Below are positions 24,025 to 35,284 of a stretch of DNA of 64,000 nt, piece after piece. Under the pieces are notes generated by a model. That model searched no databases and was not told the origin of the DNA. It saw only the letters and a program-made list of their open reading frames with translations. The DNA comes from Adenanthera pavonina (Eukaryota > Streptophyta > Magnoliopsida > Fabales > Fabaceae), in assembly GCA_026686845.1 (NCBI GenBank), contig JAIVEN010000002.1, positions 33,063,001 through 33,127,000 of the forward strand, written 5' to 3'. The position numbers and the translations under genes are program-made. Positions within the stretch are counted from its first letter, which is position 1; each line of letters starts with the position of its first letter.

Positions 24025-27000
24025 ATGGAGAATCCCTCAAGTAGTAAGTGTAAAAGAGGTAGACGTGGTGGCACACGATTGAAAGAGTTGGCCTTAGCTC
24101 ATGGTGGTGGCCATAGAAAAAAGGTTAACTTTGATGAATTAGGGAATCCTATTGGGCCTGGATCTAAGCAGTTTAAGAGTTTTGTTGGCACTATGACACG
24201 CTCAAAAATTAGCATTTTAATCGAAAAATGGGATCATGTAGATGATATTGAGAAGGATCAACTTTGGCAAGCTATCTTGGTAAATAATTATATAATTATC
24301 TATTGTTTTACATAATTTTTCATCTATTTTATTGCTAACTTCCTTGTATGCATCCTTGTAGCTAACTTATGACATTCCTCAAACTCAAGTTGTGAAGACA
24401 AAGATACTACAATATGCAAGGGGGTGATGGAAAGACTTCAAGAGCAAACTGACAAGTATTTATGTTTTTGGTAAGATGAAAGACCAAAATCCTTGTGAGA
24501 AGTATGAGTATCTTGATCAAGAGACATGGGAGAAATTTGTTAATAGTCGACATGATCCAGCATTTATGGTGAGAAAACATTTGAATGTGATATCAAATAC
24601 ATTTTGTTCTTAATTGCTTTTATGGACCTAACCTTCTCATTTATTGCTAACAGAAAAAAAGAGAAGAACATCAAGAGATCCAAAAGAACAATGTTTATCC
24701 CCATACCTTATCTCGTGGAGGGTATGAATTGCTTGAAGAACAGATTATGGAGAAGAAGTTGAAAGCAAGAAGAGATGTTATAGGGAATGATGAATCAGTA
24801 GTTATCTCTCCTCCATCTCCTCCCTCTCGTCATGAAAAGTGGAAGAGAGCACGGATGAACAAGGAAGGACAATTCCTCACTGAGGAGGCTAGAATAGTAG
24901 CTGAGAAGATTGTAAGTAATTTAATATAAATGAAAATTATTGTACTTTAGTTACATAACTGTTAATTATGTTAGTTCTTTTTGCATTACAGGATACTCTA
25001 GAACAAGAGGTAACCCAAGGGAGCTTTACTCCTGTTGGAAGGAAGGATATATTGGCCACTGCACTAGGGAAGGAAGAGCACCCTGGGCGTGTAAGGGGTG
25101 TGGGAGGGGGAATAGGCATAAGACAATACTTTGGATCATGTTCAAGCCGTAGCTCAGGATCAGTTTCTATGCACCAAGTGGAAAAAATGATGGAAGATGT
25201 CAGAGAGCAAACCCGTGTTGCAGTAGTAGCTGACATGGAACAACGAATGGAAGCGCGAATGGAGGCTATGCAAGAGAAAATAATGTCCATGTTTAGGAGT
25301 TCAATGGCGATGCAATCCCGAACAGAACAGCCTCCCATGGATATCCCTTCTCCCATGCCTCCTAGCACGAAAGGTAGTTGTGTGCCTCAACCTATGGAGG
25401 AACCTGAAATGCCAAATACAGGAGCAGCATGTAAGATTTATTTGGAGGATCCTTACACTCGTATAGTTGCATATGGCAAAGTCTTCAAGTTAGGAGGAAC
25501 CATCCACCAACAGCAGATACAAAAGGACCAAGTAAGGGTGGTGGTTGAGGATGTTGTTGACCATGATGCCTTGGTGCCATTCCCAACTGAGGAGGTTACC
25601 ACAGTTAAGGAAGCCCCAAAAAATTTTATTTTGTGGCCGAAAAGACTAGTCCGCTTGGTTATGGATCAGGTACAAAAAAACCATATTATTCTCACTTATT
25701 TTCTAAATGAGATAGTATAAAGTTCTAATTATTTGTTGTTTAATTAATTAGGAACTCCACAAGACCAAGGATTCTATGGATTCAAATCCCCAACCCCAAC
25801 CCCATGCAGTTCAACCCTATGTTGCCCCGGAGCTTGACGCATTCACACGACTAACTGTGGCAGCTAGGAAGATTAATACAATCCAGTTACGTATGGGTCT
25901 AGAGATTATGGGGAAGGAGTATGACTTCTGCATCAAAAAGCGAGATGTTATAGAGTTCATAGCCTTCGAGCAATTGGGCATATCCATGATGCAATTGTTT
26001 ATCATGTAAGTTTACTTTTACTTCAAGACCTACACTTTTGAATAATCAAACAAAGTTGTTAACATAATATAAAGAAAAAGTGAATGAATTTAACTTTTAT
26101 ATTTCTTTTTTCTAATATTGTAGGTATCTCCATGACTTGTGCACTAGCTCTGGAAGGAATGACAGATATGGATTCTTATGCCCAATGTACACCAAGAGTA
26201 CAGGGAATAAGGCAAATGAAAGAATGAGTTACATTGTAGATAGGCTTAGGGATGAAAACAAGCAATGTTGGATGGTACCATACTATGAGGGGTAATATTT
26301 GGTTTGCAATCCATTCCTTGTAATTATTTAATATGGAATATGTAATTGATATTACATTATCATTAATTGATATATTGTAGGACTTATTGGAAGCTAGGTG
26401 TTATTTGCCCACAAAAAAAAACCATTTTGTGGTTTTCTTCCATGGAGCAGCAAGTGAGCCTTGATGTGAAGAGCATATTCGAAACGTAAGTTTTCTGTAA
26501 AACCTTATTTCACACGCTTTTAAACTATGAATTAGCTTTATTCTTAGCAAGATGACTATGGAATATAAAATTATATTGGTTGATATATGATGCTTTCCAT
26601 AATACTTACTACTTCTTGCTGTCAATTCCTGTTTAAGTTTGTAATCATCAATTTTCTATCACTTTTGAGAAATGAGAGTCACATGAACAGGTTAGACATC
26701 TTGCTATGTGTACTAAGTTTGCAAACTTATTGTGTTTCAAGGTGATATTCTGATCCTAGTATTAATTTTTGTTCTCGCTTGTGCTTGGTACATCTATGAT
26801 TATGTTCTTTATGTTGAAAATGTCAGTTTATACATGAAACAACTTTACTTATCCATAAAAATGACATTATGATTATAACTCCCAAATGGGTCATATAATA
26901 ATGATTTTCCTTGTCCAAGAATGAGGTTTGGTTGCTGTATGTGTATGTGATGTTTTGAGCTTGGAAGGGGTCATATGAGTATGATGTAAAGGCATCATTT

Positions 27001-28726
27001 CAATAATGTTTCCCATTCCTATGACAGTACACCACACTGGTAGCTAATCCACTTAGAATTTTGGATGTGAACCATTCTTTTTTATAGTTCTAGTCAAAAC
27101 TCAGACATGCTTTCAAATAGAACAGTTTCTAACATCATTTAGGTAGTTTTCTATGTAATTTTTAATTCCCTTTCACCCCCTGATGGTTTTGGCCTTTAAC
27201 TTTGGTTCTTTTGATGAACTTGTCTTGTGGAGTTAAACATGCATGTGTGTTTTTTGAGAAGGTGTTAGAAACGTTTTTTTTTGGCAATGGTATGCATCTT
27301 AAGATCTTGCTATTCATTTGCAGTTGGTCTTTTACATTAAAAATCTCATATTTTCTATTTACACTTTAATGCTTGTTGTTATGCCTTTTTTAAAGTCCTA
27401 CCCAGTCTTATGAGTGTCTTTGATAATTAAGATGTGTCAGGGCTGAGACTTTGGGTTAGGAATACATTTACTTGTTCTTCAAAGATTAATAATCAATCTT
27501 CATAACAAGTAGCTAGCCTATTGATAATGAGACGTATTCTCATGAGTCATACTCTTAGTTTGTTACTGATATAAATTCTGACTGCATGGGTTTCACTTGA
27601 GGGATTTTTGTAGCATTAGCCTTGCGTTTTGGTGTGTCTAGAGTAAAGACACCTCACTATTTCAAGAGTGTTTTTTTATGTTTCTCTTTTCTTCTTGCCC
27701 TGTGTGTGTGTTTGTTTTTTTTAAAATTATTTTTGGGTTCTGTATATAATTTAATGCATCCTTTATTTCTTGTTTTCTTTCCAATCCATAGTTTGACTGG
27801 AATAAATGTGAAATGTCTCGACAATACTTCAACCTTGGTTAATTAAAATACTAATTTACGTGATGGCTTCCCACCAAACATAATGAATGATGACTGAATG
27901 TTAGAGTGTTCTTTGTTGTTTGCTTAGCCTAATTGTGAAGTGGCCAAGGCAATTTATATCTCAAGAAAAAGTATGTTTTCTTTCTAAATGTATCAGAGTT
28001 GGGTTAGAAATGATATTATGTCTATTTAGCATTATTTTGATCAATCCATTTCCATTAAACCTTTCTCTTGTTGTATAATTATCTTATAAGAGAATAAGCA
28101 TAGTATACATAATAATAATTATTATTATTATTTACTTCTAGAATTATTATGTACAATTATTATTATTAAAGTATGCACTGCTTTCATTTGATATGATGCT
28201 TTCTGGAATGTCTGTTTAGGATGATTATGGCTTTTTTGCTATTTCTAATGTGTGATGTTGTATATTTTGGTGTATTTGAGGCTAGATCTCTAAAGTCATA
28301 CCAAATGATGGGTGGAAAGCACTCACATAAGCAAAAGAAGTGCAAGTGGGAATATCCACAAGTAAGTAGTTTGAACTCAAGATTTTTCCAGAACAATCAT
28401 TCCATCTTGTTTTATTATTTTTCATTCATTTGTAGTGTCATCGTCATCAAGGAGACAATGAGTCTGGTTATTATGTGATGAGATATATGTATGACATCAT
28501 CAAGACAAACATTATTGAGTCATTTCATCAGGTAATAATATCTTACCCAACTTAGTTTTGTGATGCTAGTTAAGATTTCTATTGATTGATCTATGACTTA
28601 TATTTCAATGGTTTTACTTTGAACTTGCAGCACTATGATGATATTGAGAGCTATTCTGATTTAGAGATGGAACACATTCGCAACATTTGGGCAGAATATT
28701 TTCTACAAAAAGTAGCATTAGGATAA
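24025..28726 (+). pseudogene. CACTA second gene: Transposase_24-like plus Ulp1-like module, ten exons
   Basis: Exons inferred from splice sites and comparison with the gene at 51015-54108: 24025-24279, 24362-24568, 24654-24911, 24992-25669, 25752-26005, 26124-26291, 26381-26485, 28286-28361, 28436-28531, 28631-28726. ATG 24025 is preferred because it follows an acceptor-like TTAACAG. Exons 1-4 give a basic start (KCKRGRRGGTRLKEL), the Transposase_24-like part and a Met/Glu/Arg-rich coiled-coil stretch. Exon 2 has a TGA stop at about 24426. Exons 6-10 form a C48 (Ulp1-like) peptidase fold, but the expected His is Tyr (TYWKL), the Asp is Ser (WFSSM) and the Cys is Ser (NESGYYVM). Intron 7 is 1.8 kb, against about 0.1 kb in the relative. 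Exon limits are inference. Confidence 0.8.
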
Positions 28727-29194
28727 GGTAATAGTTTAGTTTTACTATTGTATAGTTTTGATGTAAATTCTTGTTGAATTATAAACTTTGATGGTAATGA
28801 CTTAGCATCTCATGCAAATGGGGAAGGAGCTGATGGGACACAACTTGATCGTAAATTAAGGAAGGAGTTGATAAATAATTTTATTGTTGTGAAGCTTTAA
28901 GTTTTCTCATTATTTTCATTTCATTTTTGAATTGGGCTTGTATTACCTTGTTTAGGACCTTCGGTTTCTTGTTTTAAACTGGTTGGTGTATGTTTGATTT
29001 AGTGATTTTAGTATTGGATTTCTTGTTTTCATTATTGGAATTAATTTTGTAACATATTAGAAATGCATCAATTGTCACAGGAAAATAATTTTTTTGTATG
29101 TGAAATTGACAATTATTACTAATGTTTTTAAGTTTTTTAAAAAATAATATTTAATTTTGCTTCGTAAGAATTTTTTTTTAAAAAAAGTTTCATT
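28727..29194. other. CACTA 3' untranslated and spacer sequence
   Basis: AT-rich sequence between the stop of the second gene and the right subterminal repeats. A possible further acceptor and short coding-like stretch lies at about 28800-28900 (ending in TAA), but it has no recognisable domain. I see nothing else. Confidence 0.4.
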
Positions 29195-29519
29195 TCTACG
29201 TCGGTTTATAAATGAACCGACGTAGAATAACACATTTCTACATCGGTTACAAACTATACTTGATGTAAAAAATTTAATTTTACGTCGGTTATACTGGATA
29301 ACCGAAGTGAAATAAAGACGTGGAAATAATTTATTTCATCCACTATTAGTTTCTACGTCGGTTGGGTTTATGGAACCGACGTAGAAAACATATTTCTACG
29401 TCGGTTTATGAACCGACGTAAAAATAACATGATTCTACGTCGGCCTGATCCACGTCACCTCAAGAACCGACATAATTGATGTAAAAGAACCGACGTAGAA
29501 ATACCTTTCTGCAGTAGTG
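29195..29519 (+). repeat. CACTA right subterminal and terminal repeats
   Basis: At least eight units of the motif TCTACGTCGGTT or its inverse AACCGACGTAGA, many arranged as head-to-head pairs that can form hairpins (for example around 29198-29225, 29351-29385 and 29393-29418). The array ends ACCTTTCTGCAGTAGTG at 29519. The units are better preserved here than at the left end. Confidence 0.9.
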
Positions 29520-30162
29520 GTATCAAGATCATGGGATATCAAAATTGACTAACGTTGACCCAAAAAAAATTAACTAACAATCAATCAAATTTCCTTTAAT
29601 TTTTTATTTACATAGATATACTTATATATATATATTTATGGGTATAAGTTGTTTTTATATTTATAAATTTATATATATTTGTGAGTATTTTAAAATTATT
29701 CTTAAATCAAGTTTAACAATCTTCAGTTTTTTTTTCCGTTTAGATACAACCCAAAAATTTCAATTTAGTAATTTCAAGTTTAATTTTTATTTTTATATTA
29801 ATAATATATTCTATTTTATTTTATACTTTTATTCCTTTCTGGAAAAAAAAATTATACTTTTGTATACCAAATCTCATTCTTCGCATTAATTGACTGTTAA
29901 AAATAGTAATTTAATAAATCTAAACATCTTATTTTCAATTTCAACAATTTATATTTTAGATTATCGAAAATAAAAAATAAACTGTGAAATCAACTTTAGA
30001 TTCTATACTTATTCAACGTCACTCATAATTCTAATTGATTCCAAAATGTACGTGAGTCCCTCCTCTTTTTAAGGCCACCTTCGCCTAATTATTTTCGTCA
30101 CAAACCCTAGATCTTAAATCCAAACATAGAAGATTCTTCCCCTCTCTCTCACTCGTATACTG
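29520..30162. other. Intergenic sequence upstream of F-box copy
   Basis: Very AT-rich, with a TA run near 29619-29636. The last 100 bases before the F-box start are pyrimidine-rich with CAAACCCTAG, typical of a plant 5' leader. A promoter for the F-box gene presumably lies here, but no single element is clear enough to place. The open frame 29638-29889 is low-complexity Phe/Tyr/Ile and not a gene. Confidence 0.5.
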
Positions 30163-31066
30163 ATGCAATTGGAGGCAACCATGGAGAACCTTCCCGAAGA
30201 AGTGATTTTGGAAATCCTTCTACGCTTGCCTTACAAATCTCTCATGCGTTTCAAGTGTGTCTCCATCTCATGGCTCTCCCTCATCTCTGACCCCTTCTTC
30301 ACCAAATTGCACTTTCAACGATCTTCATCCCAACATACCCATCGAGTCCTTTACAGAGTTAATGCGTAGATTCAATCCAGAGATATCAATGCATCTCTTC
30401 ATGACGACTCTGCTGTTGTAAAGCTCAACTTTCCCCCCTCCATGCCACCCGCTGGTGTTGAAATTTTGGGGTATTGCCGAGGGATTTTTCTTCTATTGCA
30501 TAGAGAAGAAGAGAAACTTCTTCTGTGGGATCGCTCGACTGCTATCTGCAACCAGATCCCACTAACTGTTTCACAGGGGTTTTTAGTTCTATATTGCTTT
30601 TGTTACAATGAGTCCACTGATGACTACTTGCTAGTGCTCGTCACATTATACGGATTTGGTACGATTTTAGGCTTTGAGGTCTTCTCTATGAGATCCAATT
30701 CATGGGAAAAACTTGCTCTCAATTACCAGTTTTATAGTTATAATGCTGGATTTCAATTGTTTGGTCCGATCTTAAACAGTGCTATTCATTGGTTAATTTG
30801 GCATCATGAGACATCGCAATCTCCTCGTGAAGCAAAAATTATTGCATTTGATATAACAATAAACAGTTTAAGAGAGGTACCTACACCTAACAATGTTAAC
30901 TTAGATTTATCTTATTTTGGAGTACTTGGAGGATGCCTCTTTCTTACTGAAAAGAAGAGTGAGGAAATTAAGATGTGGGTGATGAGAGAATATGGAGAGA
31001 AGTCATCTTGGACTAATCTTATCTCCCTATCTCTTGCTGGGAGGGCAATGAATCACCTTTTACCAT

Positions 31067-32495
31067 CACTACAAAAAAATAGACTTTCAGTTACGACTAA
31101 AAAAGTTGCCGCTGAAAGTCAGTTTTTCGGCGGTGATTGAAAAAGTCACCGCTGAAAGTTCATCTTTCAGTGGCGACTGAAAAAATCGTCGCTGATAGTA
31201 ACTTTTTGGCGGAGATTGAAAGAGGCGTCGCTGAAAGTCCATCTTTCGGCAACGGCAAAAAAAGGCGTCGCTGAAAATAGCCTTCAACGATGACTTTCAT
31301 TGTCGTCGCCAAAAGATAGACTTTCAGCGACGATTTTTTCTTAGCGCCGTCAAAGTTATACTTTCAGCAACGATTGTTTTTAGTTGTCACCGAAAGTCTT
31401 ACTTTCGGCGGTGACTTTTTTATGTCGCCGCCAAAGTTAATTTTGTGAATTTTTGCTATTTTCATTTTAAAAATTAATAAATAACATATTAAAATAATAA
31501 TTATTTTTTATTTATACATTTTTGTTATAAGTAATTAGATATTTAATATACATTTTATATTATAAATATTATCTAGTATTTTTATTTAAAAATAAAGTAT
31601 TTTACTATTTTTTCATGTAAAATATTCTGAACATTTTGAAAGTGTTTTATCTTTACCGAAGAATAAAGATTTGAAATGTTTAAGATTGAATTCAATCTAT
31701 ATTTATTTTTACTTTTCCTTATCCTAATTAATGAAATATGTTATTCTTATTAGGACAATTTTTTTTTTAATTCATAAAGGGATTGATAACTCCAAAAAAA
31801 AATTAGGAAGACAAACTAATCCCTAATTATCTAATGTGATCAACCCTATATTTGGAGGACATGTGTATTTTTTAATAATAATATTTAATGATATTAATAA
31901 TCAAAAATAAAATATATGTGTATTTTTTAATAATAATATTGATTTATAAATATATATGTGTGTATTAGTGTGTAGATAAACAATATATATTTAATATTTC
32001 ATATAAAGACTGTAAGTGCATTTCAGCTCAACTGGCAAGAGAATAAACACAGGCATTGCAAGCAAGAGGTCATGGGTTCGAACCTAGGTGAAGGCACATT
32101 TAAAACAAATATATGATGTGGCGGTGGTGACATGGCGGTCGGCTAGTGGCGGTGGTGACGTGGTGGGGTCCAGTGGCTGACATGGTGATGGCATGGCTAA
32201 ACGACTTTCAGCGGCGACTAAATGTTGTCGCTAAATGATAAATTTTCAGCAGTGACTAAATGTTGTCACCAAATGAGAAATCTTTAGCCACGGCAATTTA
32301 TATTTTCAGTAACAACTCTTTTCGCCATTAAATGTCTACTTTTGGCGGCGACATTTTTATCGTCGTCAAACTTTTGGCAACGAGGTTTGTGGCGGCGACA
32401 TGGTGGCGACAAAAATGTTGCCGCTGAAAACTTTTGGCGGCGACATTCCTTCTTTCAGCGACGACTTTTGTGGGATTATCAAATTTTTTGAGGTG
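31067..32495. mobile_element. Non-autonomous CACTA element, 1.43 kb
   Basis: The left end CACTACAAAAAAATAG and the right end read inward (CACCTCAAAAAATTTG) form short inverted repeats. The right terminal TAGTG has decayed to AGGTG. CAT at 31064-31066 and CAT at 32496-32498 is the 3-bp duplication. The sister F-box copy has a single CAT at the same place. Both ends carry arrays of a subterminal unit like GACTTTCAGCGGCGAC in both orientations (31081-31440 and 32200-32465). The middle is AT-rich, contains no transposase, and holds a tRNA-like sequence (32016-32097). Transposition would need enzymes from another element. Confidence 0.9.
32016..32097 (+). other. tRNA-like sequence with A-box and B-box (probable tRNA-derived SINE scrap)
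   Basis: The 82-base stretch starts GTGCATT and ends AAGGCAC, which can pair at six of seven positions like an acceptor stem. CAGCTCAACTGG (32024-32035) is close to the Pol III A-box consensus. GGTTCGAACCT (32075-32085) fits the B-box almost exactly. The D-arm pairs weakly, and I cannot draw a clean anticodon arm or T-stem, so it is not a working tRNA gene. It is best read as a tRNA pseudogene or the head of a tRNA-derived SINE carried within the CACTA element. Confidence 0.55.
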
Positions 32496-32629
32496 CATTA
32501 TGCTTCACCAAAGATGGCCAACTTGTTGCGGCATATGATTTTGTGGGATTATCAAAATGGAGTGACAAAGGAGAACGGCTAGAGCATCGTCAATATTGTC
32601 CTAACTCTTTCCTGTGTTATATACAATAG

Positions 32630-33886
32630 TATATACTTAATCAAGTGTTTAATTTGAATTATCTTAGTGTTTTTATCCTAATTTAGATTTTTTTTCCACC
32701 AGAAACCTTAATTTAGATACTACCACCGGGGTTGTTTTGCTATATTTTATATTAAGAATTACAAAGGCTACGAGAACTTGTATAGTGATGATGTATCACC
32801 AAGATTCAGATTTTCCTATTTTGAGTACCTGTTATTTACAAATATTCTATAAAAGTATAGATCATATACTACAGCTCATCAACAGAACCCTTAGAATGCA
32901 AATGTCTTTGTTTACGTGGTGATCTTTCAGTTCATGTCCAATGTATATTGATGAGGATTTTAAGTTTGAACAACTGAAGGATTCCTAATATCATACTTTT
33001 GAAATATTAGTTTCTTTATGATGAAAAAGGAGTTTTATTTTCCTAGTTTTCTATGATTCTAGTGCACTTATTTATTTAAAGGCTATTTTTTTTTTGCCAG
33101 AAAAAGGCTAATGATTTTAAAGGCTAATGTTTTTAGGTCACTAATTTATTGGATTGTATTCCAATATCCTTAGTCGTTTTGATTTGTCTATGAAATCATA
33201 ATGACACTGTTAGAGTTGAACTTGAAAGTCAAGTGATTGTTGTAGAATTTTTGCTATTTTTGATTTGGATTTCTGATATGAGTGGAAGAGAAGATACTTT
33301 TATCCTATGAAAAAAGATTTAAATATAAAGAGAAAATTAAACATTTAGTCCTTGTAATTTTTAAGTTGGTCCCTCTAATTTTACAATTTTCAATCTACTC
33401 ACTAGATTTTTCACTATTTAATCCGTTACTCTTCATAGTTTCACATTCCACGGTGCTTCCCATTTGCTAGAATCTATTTTGACAATTGCTATGCTTAAGT
33501 ATGATGTAGTATATATGGTAATTTCTTTCCGTTACTGATGACACTAGCAGCTACTAAGATTATTGGTTTAGTCCAAACTGCGCAAGGAGAAACATTAAAT
33601 TGCCCAAGCTTGACGCACATCGGTTGTCTTGTCGCACATAGCCTTCATTAAGTATTTCCGAACCAAATATATTTAAAAAAAAAATCGAAAAATGATTAAA
33701 GTATTACCATCACTTGCTATATGCTTCATAAATATTTATTGTTTATTAAGCAGTTCCGAACCAAATATATTTCATGACTCTGCTCATAGATAGAAATAAA
33801 AATAAGGTTCTCTATGCTGAAGCAGAGACTGACCTCATCAATATTTTATTAAGCTTCTTAACTTCATAAGCTTACTACGTCAAAAT
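32630..33886. other. Intergenic sequence with no supported gene
   Basis: AT-rich. The open frames 32737-32922 and 33282-33470 are short, unlike any family I know and poor in codon bias. A short repeated stretch (TTCCGAACCAAATATATTT, about 33655 and 33755) is present. A TA/T run at about 33916-33946 precedes the next fragment. Confidence 0.5.
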
Positions 33887-33949
33887 GTGGAAAATATAGA
33901 CATGAAGTGTGTGTGTATATATATATATATATTTTTTTTTTTTCCGCCT

Positions 33950-34207
33950 GAGTATAAAGGAAAGTTGCTGAACCCAATCAACGGAATGGAAGCTAATTCC
34001 ACAAATCTGGTATATGAATTAGACGACACAGAACTCTCAAAGTTGTTTCTTGGCTATGTTTGCGAGCCGAAATATTTTATTGTTTCTGATGATCCAACAG
34101 TGATGCCTATGAATACAATCATGTGGATATTACGGAATTCTGGAATTAAATATGTTCCCCAGAGATTGAATGGAATATGCAAAGAAATTGATGGATATAT
34201 ACAATGA
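33950..34207 (+). pseudogene. Possible DUF674-family C-terminal fragment
   Basis: The 106-residue frame from 33887 begins with a low-complexity Tyr/Ile/Phe run encoded by a TA/T tract, so real coding sequence probably starts at about 33950, perhaps at an exon start after the AG at 33951-33952. The stretch KLLNPINGMEANSTNLV, then EPKYFIVSDDPTVMPMNTI, resembles the repeated motif of plant DUF674 proteins (a FMVTDDL-x-V-x-P-x-S-x-I type motif). The function of that family is unknown. No upstream exons are visible, so this is a stranded last exon or a fragment. The match is from pattern memory only. Confidence 0.4.
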
Positions 34208-34476
34208 ATTTTGAAAAGTATAGCTAGGTTATGATGTATGATTTAGTTTTCAAAAGATCAATATTAATTATTATCATGGTTAGATATATATAACCTTGCG
34301 GAGTTTTTTTAATCCGTAATATTTTAAATTTTGAGATTGTCATAATTATTTTATCTAAAGAATAAAAAAATTAGGAATATTAATTCTTCTAAGTACAAGT
34401 TTTCCAAGCCTTCATAACAGTAGTATCTAAATTAAGTTCACACTAAGATGAGATTAAGTACCATTTCAAATTACGC

Positions 34477-35284
34477 TCAAGGGAGGGAAAATAAAGTTTC
34501 AGTATATACCATTGCAAACTTCGAGAAAAAGTTAGGACAATATTGACGATGTTCTAGCAGTTCTCCTTCGTCACTCCATTTTGATAATCCTACGAAACCA
34601 TATGCGGCAACAAGATGACCATCTTTGGTGAAGCATAATGGTAAAATGAAATTCACCTCCCTCCCAACACCAAGAGATAAAGAGATAAGGTTAGTCCAAG
34701 ACTATTTCACTCCATACTCTCTCATCACCAAGAGATAAAGATGTAGTATATAAGGAAGAGATATCCTCCAAGTACTCCAAAATGAGAGAAATCTAAGTTA
34801 ACATTAGAGGGTAATGGTACCTCTCTTAATATCAAATGCAATATTTTTTTAGCTGATTGCAGTGTCTTAAGATGCCAAATTAACCAATGAATAGAACCAT
34901 TTAAGATTGAACCACCAATTCTAAAGCCACTAGATCAATAAATTTGTAACTGAGAGCAAGTTTTTCCCATGAATTGGATCTCACAAAGAAGACCTCAACA
35001 CCTAAAACCAAACTAAATGGACCATTGTCACGGAATGTGGCGAACACTAGTAAGTAGTCATTAGTGGACTCGTGGTGACAAAAGCCATACATAAATTCAA
35101 ACTTCTTTGGAGGTACTGGGATCTGCTTACAGACATCCACCAAGGGATCCCACAGAAGTTTATCCTCTTTCCTATGAAATAGAAGCAAAAACCCAGGGCA
35201 AGAACCCAAAATTTCAACATCAACGTGTGGCAAGAAAGGGGGAGAATCAAGCTTTACAACAGTAGAATCATCATGAAGGGATGC
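34477..35284 (-). pseudogene. F-box pseudogene, copy 2, 5' end cut by a gypsy LTR
   Basis: On the minus strand this matches codons about 69 to the end of F-box copy 1: a SLHDDSTVVKL start next to 35284, then VEILGSCPGFLLLFHRKEDKLLWDP, YGFCHHESTNDYLLVFA, VFFVRSNSWEKLALSYKF (open frame 34901-35233), and after frameshifts the C-terminal KWSDEGELLEHRQYCPN-like sequence, ending at TGA 34477-34479. The F-box itself is missing because the gypsy LTR begins at 35285. At the spot where copy 1 holds a CACTA element, this copy reads straight through TTTTACCATTATGCTTC. Copies 1 and 2 form an inverted pair about 2 kb apart, so they are tandem paralogues now broken in different ways. Confidence 0.9.

Larger units (their letters stand above)
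16439..29519 (+). mobile_element. CACTA (En/Spm) transposon, 13.1 kb, full structure
   Basis: The left end CACTAGTGGAAAAAG and the inverted right end (read inward CACTACTGCAGAAAGG from 29519) form the terminal inverted repeats. GTA at 16436-16438 and GTA at 29520-29522 are the 3-bp target duplication. Subterminal repeats built on TCTACGTCGGTT and its complement AACCGACGTAGA lie at both ends. Two genes on the plus strand make up the interior: a TNP2-type transposase (20645-23827) and a second gene of Transposase_24/Ulp1 type (24025-28726). Both are broken. The bases 16348-16438 before it are unassigned flank next to the LINE. Confidence 0.95.
30163..32629 (+). pseudogene. F-box protein pseudogene, copy 1, split by a CACTA insertion
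   Basis: The likely start is ATG 30181 in the good context ACCATGG; ATG 30163 is in frame just upstream. Residues 1-45 from there form an F-box (ENLPEEVILEILLRLPYKSL, then RFKCVSISW), which would bind a Skp1-like partner in an SCF ubiquitin ligase. The rest is the plant F-box-associated region (LGYCRGIFLLL, LWDRSTAICNQIP, YCFCYNESTDDYLLVL, VFSMRSNSWEKLAL, AIHWLIWH, IIAFDI, FGVLGGCLFL, WVMREYGEKSSW). An in-frame TAG at 30367-30369 ends the product after about 62 residues. A 1,429-bp element (31067-32495) splits the C-terminus. The frame resumes at 32499 (CFTKDGQLV, then WSDKGE) and stops at 32627-32629. Without the insertion it would be about 344 codons, normal for the family. Confidence 0.92.

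Noticed and set aside
29195..29519. CRISPR-like array
   Set aside because: The repeats are direct and inverted, of uneven spacing and variable sequence, and end in a CACTA terminus. They are transposon subterminal repeats in a plant genome.
32016..32097. A functional tRNA gene
   Set aside because: A-box and B-box are present, but no clean anticodon arm or fully paired T-stem can be drawn, and the unit lies inside a transposon.
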